From positions 1 to 64,000 of the forward strand of contig DKUL01000049.1 of the NCBI GenBank assembly GCA_002490665.1: DNA of 64,000 bases, in the 5' to 3' direction. Below the pieces are notes generated by a model that was given only the letters and a program-made list of their open reading frames with translations, was not told the DNA's origin and did not search any database. Source of the stretch: Lachnospiraceae bacterium UBA7205 (lineage in GTDB: Bacteria > Bacillota > Clostridia > Lachnospirales > Lachnospiraceae). Position numbers and translations under genes: made by a program. Below, in pieces: positions 32,485 through 40,276 of the stretch (the stretch's first letter is position 1; each line of letters opens with the position of its first letter).

Positions 32485-33549
32485 TTATTCCCCAATCGCT
32501 TCTATATAAAAATCCACGATATCCGCAAATAGTTCTTCATTCAGCCGCGATGTCATCTCTTTGTCGATGGTGTCATTCCACGCTTTTTTGACATCGTCCG
32601 GAACTTCATCCCCATACTGCGCAAGAATCTGGTCATACTCCGCATCAAGCTTCTCCATATACGCCAGGCGTTCCTCGCTGTAATCCATCATGAGGTCGCC
32701 ATGCTTCCTGCCCTCGAGGAGCACATACTTTACATCCGTCCTCGTAATTTTATCGCGGTTAGTGTAGATGCATGGCCCGTCAAATCCCACAAAGTCATCC
32801 TGGTCGCCCTGGATAATCATGACTGCCGTGTTAACGGCGTGATTGATTCCGTCCGCCGCAGTGAGGTTCATCTTGTCACCAAATGTCATGCGCAGCGTAA
32901 GCCATATAAACGGCTTCTCCACATGTATAAACGAGCCAATCAGGCTTTTCCCGACATAAGTCATTTCCTGCAAGCTTTCATTATACCCTGCAAGACTGGC
33001 TACCGCCGTGATGTCATGGTCGAAATTGAGCACTGCCGTCGTGGCAAATCCACCCCAGCTGTGTCCGTAGAGGCAGATGGGAAGTCCCTCAAAGACAGGA
33101 TTCTGCTCCACATAGGTCAGTGCATTGTCCAAATCAAGCGCCGACTGCACCAATCCGATACAGCTGTCGCCCGTCGAGGCGCCGCTCCCTGTATTGTCGT
33201 AGGCAAACACCATAAATCCATTGTCCACGAAATACTTTGTCTCACTGATATACCCTTCTGAATATCCGCCCAGTCCGTGCGAGATGACTACCAGCCCTTT
33301 CGCAGGCTTATCCTTGCCGTAAATATAGCCTGTCAGCGTCTCACTGCCAGAGGCAAATGTCACGGTCTCCCTCGGAAAATCCTCAAAGTCCGCCCAGCGC
33401 ATATACTCGGAATACTTTTTCTGCTCACTCCGGTTAAAATACTCTTTCATAAAGTGGTTGATGAGCATGAACGACGCCACGACAAAGACCACCAGCAGGA
33501 CGCCCACAACAATCAGGACAATCTTTATGATTCTGCGACTCTTTTTCAT
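32485..33549 (-). CDS. Membrane-anchored alpha/beta hydrolase
   Basis: A 354-residue protein with one N-terminal membrane helix (about 8-30) and an alpha/beta-hydrolase domain outside or at the membrane face. The nucleophile elbow is CLYGHSWGGFA (Ser in GHSWG), the oxyanion segment is VISHGLGGYSEGY, and the catalytic His is likely in LEGRKHGDLM. An acidic member is probable in IIQGDQDDFVG. ATG at 33549 follows GGGAGATTATAACG; an upstream extension to 33747 overlaps ileS and is rejected. Lipase, esterase or peptidase activity cannot be told apart. It lies 43 bp after ileS and may be read through from it. Confidence 0.85.
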   Translation of the reverse strand: MKKSRRIIKIVLIVVGVLLVVFVVASFMLINHFMKEYFNRSEQKKYSEYMRWADFEDFPRETVTFASGSETLTGYIYGKDKPAKGLVVISHGLGGYSEGYISETKYFVDNGFMVFAYDNTGSGASTGDSCIGLVQSALDLDNALTYVEQNPVFEGLPICLYGHSWGGFATTAVLNFDHDITAVASLAGYNESLQEMTYVGKSLIGSFIHVEKPFIWLTLRMTFGDKMNLTAADGINHAVNTAVMIIQGDQDDFVGFDGPCIYTNRDKITRTDVKYVLLEGRKHGDLMMDYSEERLAYMEKLDAEYDQILAQYGDEVPDDVKKAWNDTIDKEMTSRLNEELFADIVDFYIEAIGE

Positions 33550-33592
33550 CGTTATAATCTCCCATTGGTGTACAGACCACTTTACCCGGTGG

Positions 33593-36500
33593 TCAGCACC
33601 GCTCCACGCCAACTGTAGCGTTTTCGCCGTTGATATTCCAGTCCTTTGCATTCGGCACACTGCCCTCGCCATACACAAACGCATCCGCGAGAACCTTTTC
33701 CCCGATTGCCTTCTCATTCTTCTGCACAACACTGACAATCGTGTCATTTCCGCTGATGTACACCTTAATATGGTCCATCACCTCAAAGCCGGAATCCTTA
33801 CGCATGGTCTGCACTTTGCTGATGACCTCATAGACAAAGCCTTCCTCGACAAGCGCGTCCGTCAGGTTCGTGTCGAGCACAACGGTCACCGTATTGTCCG
33901 CCTCTGTCACATAGCCCTCTTTCTGGGAAATGTCAATCAGCAAATCCTCCTCGGCAAGCTTCACTTCCACGCCGTTTACATCAAATGCAAGCACCCCGTT
34001 TGCCTTGAGTTCATCCATCGCCGCATTGCCGTCAATTGTGGAAAGCTTTTCCCTGATGCCGCCAAGCTGCTTGCCATACTTGGGACCCACAGTCTTTAAC
34101 TGCGGCTTGAAGGTATAGGTCGTAAATTCCCGCACGTCATCCGTAAACACAACCTTCTTGACATTCAGCTCATCCTCGATGATTTCCTGGTAAAATTCGC
34201 CCAGCGTAAACGGCGCCTTGATAAACATGGTGCTGATTGGCTGCCTGTTCTTGATATTCGCCGTATTGCGGCATGCACGTCCCATCACAACCGTCTTTAA
34301 CACGGCTTCCATGTCTGCCTCAAGCTGCTTGTCAATCAATTTCTCGTCAACAGCCGGGAAGTCGCACAGATGGATGCTTTCCGGCGCGGATGGGTCGATG
34401 CTGCACACAAGGTTGCGGTAGATGTCCTCTGTCATAAACGGAATCATTGGCGCCGCTGCCTTTGAGATGGTCACAAGCGCCGTGTAAAGCGTCATGTATG
34501 CATTAATCTTGTCCTGCTCCATGCCCTTTGCCCAGAACCGCTCACGGCTGCGCCTTACATACCAGTTGCTCATCTCGTCCACAAACTCCTGCAAAGCACG
34601 CGCCGCCTCGGGAATCCTATAGTTTTCAAGGTCACTGTCCACCGCACCGACAACCGTGTTGAGCTTTGACAAAAGCCACTTGTCCATCACTGGAAGCTTG
34701 TCGTACTCAAGCGTATATTTCGTCGCATCAAAATCGTCAATATTTGCGTAAAGCACAAAAAATGCGTAGGTGTTCCACAGCGTTCCCATAAACTTGCGCT
34801 GCCCCTCCTGCACTGCCTTGCCGTGAAAACGGTTCGGAAGCCAGGGTGCGGAATTGACGTAAAAATACCAGCGGATTGCATCCGCGCCGTAGGTTTCAAG
34901 CGCCTCGAACGGGTCAACCGCGTTGCCTTTTGACTTGGACATTTTCTGTCCGTTCTCATCCTGGACATGTCCGAGCACAATGACATTTTCATAAGGAGCC
35001 TTGTTAAATAACAGCGTGGACTCCGCCATCAGCGAGTAGAACCAGCCGCGTGTCTGGTCAACTGCCTCGGAAATGAATTGTGCCGGAAACTGCTGTTCAA
35101 ATAATTCTTTATTTTCAAACGGATAGTGATGCTGTGCAAACGGCATCGCACCAGAGTCAAACCAGCAGTCAATGACCTCGGGAACCCTGTGCATCTCCTT
35201 GCCACAGTCCGGGCACTGGAACGTTACTTCATCGATATAGGGTCTGTGCAGCTCCACCTTTGCCGCGTCAGGATTTTTGCTGCGGTCTGCAAGCTCCTGC
35301 CTGCTGCCGATACACTCCTGATGGCCGCATTCGCACTCCCATACGTTCAACGGCGTCCCCCAGTAACGGTTGCGCGAAATGCCCCAGTCCTGGATGTTCT
35401 CAAGCCAGTCGCCAAAACGTCCCTTGCCGATGGACTCCGGAATCCAGTTGACGGTATTATTGTTGCGCACCAGATCCTCTTTTACTGCCGTCATCTTGAT
35501 AAACCATGACTCACGCGCATAGTAGATTAACGGCGTGTCACAGCGCCAGCAGTGCGGGTACTCATGCTCAAATTTCGGCGCGTCAAACAACAGCCCCTTC
35601 TCCTCCAGATCCTTTAAAATCATCGGGTCTGCCTTTTTCACAAAAACGCCCGCGTAGGAGGTTTCCTCTGTCATCTCGCCCTTTCCGTTGACGAGCTGTA
35701 CAAACGGCAGTTCATACTTTCTGCCGACATTGGCATCATCCTCGCCGAATGCCGGGGCAATGTGTACGATACCAGTACCGTCTGTCATTGTGACATACGT
35801 GTCACAAGTGATAAAATGCGCCTTTTTATGCTGCTTTTCAATGATGCCTGCCGCAAAGTCAAACAGCGGCTCGTATGCCTTGTGCTCCAAGTCCGTTCCC
35901 TTGTAAGTCTCAAGCACCTCATACGCCTTGTCGCCCTCGTTCTGGGCTAACTTTCCGAGCACCTTGTCAAGCAGCGCCTCCGCCATATAGTAGGTGTAAC
36001 CGTCCGCCGCCTTTACCTTGCAGTACGTCTCATCGGGATTGACGCAGAGCGCCACATTGGACGGCAGTGTCCAGGGCGTCGTCGTCCATGCGAGGAAATA
36101 CGCATCCTCGCCAACCACTTTAAAGCGAACCACGGCGGAGCGTTCTTTTACGGTCTTATATCCCTGCGCTACTTCCTGTGAGGACAGCGGCGTCCCACAG
36201 CGCGGGCAGTACGGCACAATCTTAAAGCCTTTATACAGAAGCTTTTTGTCCCAGATTTCTTTCAGTGCCCACCACTCGGACTCAATAAAATTGTCATCAT
36301 AGGTCACATAGGGGTCGTCCATATCCGCCCAGAATCCGACGGTTCCTGAGAAGTCCTCCCACATGCCCTTGTATTTCCAGACCGACTCCTTGCACTTTTT
36401 GATAAACGGTTCCATGCCGTACGCCTCAATCTGGTCCTTACCGTTTAAGCCCAGAAGCTTCTCCACCTCAAGCTCGACAGGAAGCCCGTGCGTGTCCCAT

Positions 36501-36751
36501 CCTGCCTTTCTCGGCACCATATACCCTTTCATGGTGCGGTAGCGCGGAATCATGTCCTTGATGACACGCGTCAGCACATGCCCGATGTGCGGCTTGCCGT
36601 TTGCCGTCGGCGGTCCGTCGTAGAAGGTATAGGTCTCGCCCTCCCTGCGGCTGTCCATGCTCTTCCTGAAAATATCATTGTCCTTCCAGAATTTTTCTAC
36701 ATTTTTTTCCCTGTCCACAAAGTTCAGGTTGGTGTCTACTTTGTTATACAT
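33593..36751 (-). CDS. ileS: Isoleucyl-tRNA synthetase
   Basis: Class I aminoacyl-tRNA synthetase that charges tRNA-Ile. Its 1052 residues match the long clostridial/eukaryote-like form. The HIGH motif is at 55-58 (GKPHIGHVL) and KMSKS in GQKMSKSKGNAVDP. The editing CP1 domain and the C-terminal anticodon-binding region (YVRRSRERFWAK) are intact. ATG at 36751 overlaps by 8 bp the end of a 45-codon leader gene, with AAGGAAAG upstream. Expression should rise when uncharged tRNA-Ile accumulates, through the T-box at 36908-37230. The start codon lies 157 bp beyond the T-box terminator. Confidence 0.97.
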   Translation of the reverse strand: MYNKVDTNLNFVDREKNVEKFWKDNDIFRKSMDSRREGETYTFYDGPPTANGKPHIGHVLTRVIKDMIPRYRTMKGYMVPRKAGWDTHGLPVELEVEKLLGLNGKDQIEAYGMEPFIKKCKESVWKYKGMWEDFSGTVGFWADMDDPYVTYDDNFIESEWWALKEIWDKKLLYKGFKIVPYCPRCGTPLSSQEVAQGYKTVKERSAVVRFKVVGEDAYFLAWTTTPWTLPSNVALCVNPDETYCKVKAADGYTYYMAEALLDKVLGKLAQNEGDKAYEVLETYKGTDLEHKAYEPLFDFAAGIIEKQHKKAHFITCDTYVTMTDGTGIVHIAPAFGEDDANVGRKYELPFVQLVNGKGEMTEETSYAGVFVKKADPMILKDLEEKGLLFDAPKFEHEYPHCWRCDTPLIYYARESWFIKMTAVKEDLVRNNNTVNWIPESIGKGRFGDWLENIQDWGISRNRYWGTPLNVWECECGHQECIGSRQELADRSKNPDAAKVELHRPYIDEVTFQCPDCGKEMHRVPEVIDCWFDSGAMPFAQHHYPFENKELFEQQFPAQFISEAVDQTRGWFYSLMAESTLLFNKAPYENVIVLGHVQDENGQKMSKSKGNAVDPFEALETYGADAIRWYFYVNSAPWLPNRFHGKAVQEGQRKFMGTLWNTYAFFVLYANIDDFDATKYTLEYDKLPVMDKWLLSKLNTVVGAVDSDLENYRIPEAARALQEFVDEMSNWYVRRSRERFWAKGMEQDKINAYMTLYTALVTISKAAAPMIPFMTEDIYRNLVCSIDPSAPESIHLCDFPAVDEKLIDKQLEADMEAVLKTVVMGRACRNTANIKNRQPISTMFIKAPFTLGEFYQEIIEDELNVKKVVFTDDVREFTTYTFKPQLKTVGPKYGKQLGGIREKLSTIDGNAAMDELKANGVLAFDVNGVEVKLAEEDLLIDISQKEGYVTEADNTVTVVLDTNLTDALVEEGFVYEVISKVQTMRKDSGFEVMDHIKVYISGNDTIVSVVQKNEKAIGEKVLADAFVYGEGSVPNAKDWNINGENATVGVERC

Positions 36752-36881
36752 TGTCTTTCCTTACTCCCTTCTTTTCATTGTCCTGCTTGTTTTCCTTTGC
36801 TTCTTTCCGTTTTACGACCTGTGTGATAACCAGCTCCAATATATCCCCAATCATATCAAAAATCTCCGAGATAACATCCAT
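36744..36881 (-). CDS. 45-residue leader protein overlapping the ileS start
   Basis: Located between the T-box terminator and ileS. ATG at 36881 is preceded by AAGGAGGCTGCG, a better ribosome binding site than that of ileS. The product begins MDVISEIFDMIGDILELVIT, an amphipathic or membrane-seeking helix, and continues with a highly charged Lys/Glu/Asn tail. Its stop TAA falls inside the first codons of ileS (8-bp overlap), so ileS translation is probably coupled to it. I do not recognise a family. It may be a real small protein or only a translational relay. Confidence 0.6.
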   Translation of the reverse strand: MDVISEIFDMIGDILELVITQVVKRKEAKENKQDNEKKGVRKDNV

Positions 36882-36907
36882 CGCAGCCTCCTTCCAAAAA
36901 TAATGAA

Positions 36908-37230
36908 ATGTAAAAAGGCTCTTCATCCTGTAAATAGGACGAGAGCCTTACAATCGTTATACCACCTAATTACATCGTACTCCGTCTCGCGCGCTTTTGC
37001 CTGAACACGCCATGTCAAAAAGACCCGAAACTTTTATACACGTCCCCTGTAACGCAGGAAATACGTCGGTTCCTACTATGCCTGACTTACGGTTTATAAT
37101 ACCAGTGCAGACATTTCAGACCGAAACTCGGGAGTGATCTTCGACAATCCCATACTCATGCCGGCTCGCACCTACCCCGGCTCTCTGCAACTTTCTGGAA
37201 ATGTGTACTGTCTCCGTCATTGTCTTTCTA
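36908..37230 (-). promoter_or_regulatory. T-box leader (Ile specifier) of ileS
   Basis: On the minus strand: an AGAGAGCCGGGG-type stem I near 37180; a specifier loop reading CGAAGATCACTCC with ATC (Ile) at 37138-37136; and the T-box sequence TTAGGTGGTATAACG at about 36969-36955, complementary to the tRNA end. A terminator follows, with arms AAGGCTCTCGTCC and GGATGAAGAGCC and a TTTTTA tail (36950-36911). The specifier agrees with the downstream ileS gene. Uncharged tRNA-Ile should favour the antiterminator. Confidence 0.92.
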
Positions 37231-37273
37231 TATAATGAAAAAATCCGATTCGGACTGTGCCGATACTTTTTTC

Positions 37274-37303
37274 ATTATAAGCATGATTTGCCCACTTTGT
37301 CAA
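37274..37303 (-). promoter_or_regulatory. Promoter of the ileS T-box transcript
   Basis: On the minus strand, TTGACA (37303-37298) and TATAAT (37279-37274) are perfect sigma-A boxes with an 18-bp spacer. A 12-bp inverted repeat, ATAATGAAAAAA at 37232-37243 and its complement at 37267-37278, overlaps the -10 and the start of the transcript. Confidence 0.85.
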
Positions 37304-37318
37304 GAATTAGAGCAATTT

Positions 37319-38122
37319 TTAACCTGTCAGCAGTGCATTGTGAATCTTTTCCATAAGGATAGCCGTATCCACCGGCTTTAACAGATATCCCTCCGGTTTC
37401 ATGGAAAGCGCCTTTTGTACTTTTGCAATGTCCTGCACGCCCGTCAGAAAAATAATCGGAATCGATGACAGATCCGGATTCTTGCGAATCCTTTCCATGA
37501 CTTTGACGCCGTTTTCCTCCGGCATTTCGTAGTCAAGCAGAATCAGATCCGCAGACTTCTTTTGCAGATACCGCAGTCCCACCCGCCCATTTGCGGCGGT
37601 GGCGACATTATAATCACGACGCAGGCAGCTTGATATGACCCGCAGCATGGCAGGGGAATCGTCGATAACCAGTATGCGCTTTCTCCCATCCGCTTTTGTG
37701 TCGTCCGTCATCATCAGCACATCATTCCATAATGGCTGGGAGGACGCACCGCTGTTTTTCTCCAGAAAAACCGACAGCTGATCGACAATTTCGCAGAATG
37801 GTTCCTCCTTATGCAGGAAAAAATCAACGTGGCTTCCCGTCAGCGTAGAATACAGATTGCACTCGGACCTTAAGCCGATAATGACAAGCGGCGTTGAAGC
37901 CATTTTGGCATGGTGCATAAATGAAGAAATTGCGTAAATGTCTTCCGGTATTTCCTGCTCCATGCAGTAAATAACTGCGCCTGGATGAAAGTATTTCACT
38001 GAGTTTGCCAGATCCGCAAAAATTGTGGAGGATGTAAAGCACTCAAAAGTACAGGTTTTATCCTGAAAAAAACGATTTATGGTATCTTCCGATTTTCCGA
38101 CCAACAATATTTTATAATTCAT
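37319..38122 (-). CDS. Response regulator with two receiver-like domains
   Basis: A 267-residue protein without an output domain. The C-terminal half (about 147-266) is a canonical receiver: VIDDSPAM acidic pair, phosphoacceptor in LILLDYEMPEENG, IIFLTG with the conserved Thr, and LLKPVD with the Lys. The N-terminal half (1-125) has receiver-like alternation (KILLVGKSEDT, LVIIGLRSE) but lacks the acidic pocket and phosphoacceptor. It is thus a degenerate pseudo-receiver. ATG at 38122 follows GAGGGGAG. A single-domain regulator of this kind would act by protein contact, for example in a phosphorelay or on a cyclase. No kinase is adjacent. Confidence 0.85.
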   Translation of the reverse strand: MNYKILLVGKSEDTINRFFQDKTCTFECFTSSTIFADLANSVKYFHPGAVIYCMEQEIPEDIYAISSFMHHAKMASTPLVIIGLRSECNLYSTLTGSHVDFFLHKEEPFCEIVDQLSVFLEKNSGASSQPLWNDVLMMTDDTKADGRKRILVIDDSPAMLRVISSCLRRDYNVATAANGRVGLRYLQKKSADLILLDYEMPEENGVKVMERIRKNPDLSSIPIIFLTGVQDIAKVQKALSMKPEGYLLKPVDTAILMEKIHNALLTG

Positions 38123-38217
38123 ACGAACTCCCCTCTTTCCAATTTGAGGGGGAGAATGCCATTATCCCCCATAACGCTGCCATAATTCCATTCTACATTT
38201 TTATGACCACTTTGTAA

Positions 38218-38246
38218 CTATAAATAAAATAAACTCTCATTGTCAA
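38218..38246 (-). promoter_or_regulatory. Probable promoter of the two-receiver response regulator
   Basis: On the minus strand TTGACA (38246-38241), a 17-bp spacer and TTATAG (38223-38218), about 95 bp before the start codon. Confidence 0.6.
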
Positions 38247-38321
38247 AATGACATATTAATGTAAAATAAGCATGCAAAACACTGTTATCCGGTGACATCA
38301 TCGGCAATTTCCAGCCACAGC

Positions 38322-39155
38322 CTAAAACGTCCCCCCGCTGCCACCATGCGTCGTTCCCGAAGATGACGTGTGCGTACTGGAACCGCCCGGGCTGTCCGAA
38401 CTGTTGTCCTTTGGCTTCTCCCTGCGCTCAATATGCCTGTAGAGGAACAGGTCATTATTCTTTGTCAGCTGCATGCTGCCGTCCCTGATATAGCTGTCTG
38501 CCCGCGACTGGCTGCTCACCGAATGGAGCTGTCCCTTCATCACCCCTGTCGCAATCAGTGCGATGACAAAAGCCACACCAAATGAGATTGCAAGCCACAT
38601 GCCAAATGCATATGGTTCCTGCGGAAGGTTACCGACATCATACGGCGCACCGGAATCTGCCTGTGTGATAAAATCGTCGCACAATTGCACAAAGGTCACA
38701 AACGCCGCCGCGTAATCCCCCTCGCTCAGGTCAGGCAGAAATAATTCGGACATATATGCCTGCCCGGCATCCGTAAATGCCGTTATGCCAAATCCCGTTG
38801 TTGACAGGCACCAGTCCCTTTCCCCCATGCTGACGAGGAAAAGGATTCCGTCCCTTCCGTCCCCAAAGCCATAGCCGTAATCATCATAGAAATCATCCGC
38901 GTACTGTGTGGCGGATTTTCCTTCAAGGGAATCAGCCGTAACCACGACAATATCTACCTGCTGCCGCTCGCTGACTTCATCGAGCATTTCCACCAAAGCC
39001 GCTTCCTCGCTGTCCGAAAGCAGGTCTGCCATGTCCACAAGCCTTGGCAGATCCCCCGCGGCAGACACAGTGACTGGCGAAATGCCAAAAATCCCAAAAA
39101 CAAGCAAAAACAGGGCAAATACCATCGTCATTAATTTTCTGTCTCTTATCTTCAT
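38322..39155 (-). CDS. TPM-domain membrane protein (YdjH-like)
   Basis: A 277-residue protein. A signal peptide or first membrane helix (about 9-31, ending VSA-A) leads to a TPM domain (about 34-165) with LPRLVDMADLLSDSEEAALV and VDIVVVTADSLEGKSATQYADDFYD, the usual TPM_phosphatase opening. A second membrane helix at about 190-213 is followed by a cytoplasmic Ser/Gly/His-rich tail ending GTTHGGSGGTF. ATG at 39155 follows GGGGGTGCGG. It is last in an operon with a zinc-ribbon protein and an SPFH protein. The same three families form ydjG-ydjH-ydjI with pspA in Bacillus subtilis, a membrane-stress module. Confidence 0.85.
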   Translation of the reverse strand: MKIRDRKLMTMVFALFLLVFGIFGISPVTVSAAGDLPRLVDMADLLSDSEEAALVEMLDEVSERQQVDIVVVTADSLEGKSATQYADDFYDDYGYGFGDGRDGILFLVSMGERDWCLSTTGFGITAFTDAGQAYMSELFLPDLSEGDYAAAFVTFVQLCDDFITQADSGAPYDVGNLPQEPYAFGMWLAISFGVAFVIALIATGVMKGQLHSVSSQSRADSYIRDGSMQLTKNNDLFLYRHIERREKPKDNSSDSPGGSSTHTSSSGTTHGGSGGTF

Positions 39156-39169
39156 TATCCGCACCCCCC

Positions 39170-40255
39170 TCACAGCATCCAAATTATATAGGACGCAGCA
39201 AACAGCACCGTGCCGATGATTCCCGTCAGCCCGAACAGCCATTTTCTATATGCACCCTTGTCCGTCGGAAGGTTTCCCACCATTTTCCCGCTCTGCCCGT
39301 TCATTGCAAAGAGATAGTTTTCGCCCTTCCATGTCGTCTGCAGCAGCCACACCGGAAAAAGGGCGTATTTCACCCTGCCGTTTTGCAGACGGATGCTTCC
39401 GGCTTCCCTGACAGCCGTCGTATATCCTGTCACGGTTTTGTCAAAGGCTTCCTCCGCACTTTTCCGAATCCGCTCATTGGCGCGCCCGATACTCCCATCG
39501 GCATCCACGTCATATTTGTCCGCCAGATAGCCAGCCAGATATGCGGTCTGAAAATCGACTGCCTTGGAAACGTCAAACGGTTCGATGGATTCCATCAAAT
39601 CATCCGGCATCTTTGTCGAGCCGTCAACAGGCACTGCCTCAAATGCAATGTTCCCGCCCCTGCTCACCGCATAATGGCGGGTCTCCTTGTATTCAAATTT
39701 GTCATCACTCCATGTCCGGACTTTTGTCGCCTTGTAACGCATATTTACATCGGCATCGGCATCAAACAGCCAGAAAGGGACATAAACACCCTTTACTTCG
39801 TCAATATGGTTCTGGCTCTTAAACACTTTCGGGAGCAGGCGTTTTCCCTCGTAATGCTTCTTAAGGGCTGCTTTCGCAGCGTTTTTGTCCAGCTGGAACG
39901 GAATCACACAATCCGGTCTCAGTGTACCGGAAACCTGCCCTGTCATCACGACCGGATTGCCGCAGAAAGGGCAGGAGACTGCTGCCGTATGCTCGTCGCA
40001 CGCGATTTCGCCACCGCACGACTGGCAGACATACGCGCTCAGCGCGTCCTCCTCACCATCCTGCCACTCCTCCCCGCCGGCTGTCTCCCAGCGCATGTCA
40101 TCTTCCTGCTCGCTGCGCAGTTCCCTGTCATAGCTTGCCAGTGTCTCCATCTCGAATTCCGTGTCGCAGAACGGGCACTTCATTTTCTGTATCGCACTGT
40201 CAAAGGCAATGGCTCCGCCGCAGCACGGACATTTGTATTCTTGTATCGCCGCCAT
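39170..40255 (-). CDS. Zinc-ribbon membrane protein (YdjG-like)
   Basis: A 361-residue protein. Two N-terminal zinc ribbons are visible: CPCCGGAIAFD...CPFCDTEF (about 9-32) and CQSCGGEIACD...CPFCGNPV (about 78-102). A globular region follows (PFWLFDADADVNMRYKATKVRTW), and a C-terminal membrane helix at about 340-360. There is no signal peptide, so the ribbons face the cytoplasm. ATG at 40255 follows GGAGGAG. Spacing to the TPM gene is 14 bp and to the SPFH gene 21 bp, hence an operon. By analogy with YdjG it would be a membrane anchor for an SPFH/PspA-type assembly. Confidence 0.82.
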   Translation of the reverse strand: MAAIQEYKCPCCGGAIAFDSAIQKMKCPFCDTEFEMETLASYDRELRSEQEDDMRWETAGGEEWQDGEEDALSAYVCQSCGGEIACDEHTAAVSCPFCGNPVVMTGQVSGTLRPDCVIPFQLDKNAAKAALKKHYEGKRLLPKVFKSQNHIDEVKGVYVPFWLFDADADVNMRYKATKVRTWSDDKFEYKETRHYAVSRGGNIAFEAVPVDGSTKMPDDLMESIEPFDVSKAVDFQTAYLAGYLADKYDVDADGSIGRANERIRKSAEEAFDKTVTGYTTAVREAGSIRLQNGRVKYALFPVWLLQTTWKGENYLFAMNGQSGKMVGNLPTDKGAYRKWLFGLTGIIGTVLFAASYIIWML

Positions 40256-40276
40256 CGGACTCCTCCTCCGTTTCCT

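Noticed and set aside
33550..33747. Long N-terminal extension of the alpha/beta hydrolase
   Set aside because: It overlaps the ileS 3' end, and a good start with membrane helix follows at 33549.
36908..37230. tRNA-like gene in the ileS leader
   Set aside because: The conserved blocks are those of a T-box leader with specifier and terminator; no cloverleaf can be drawn.
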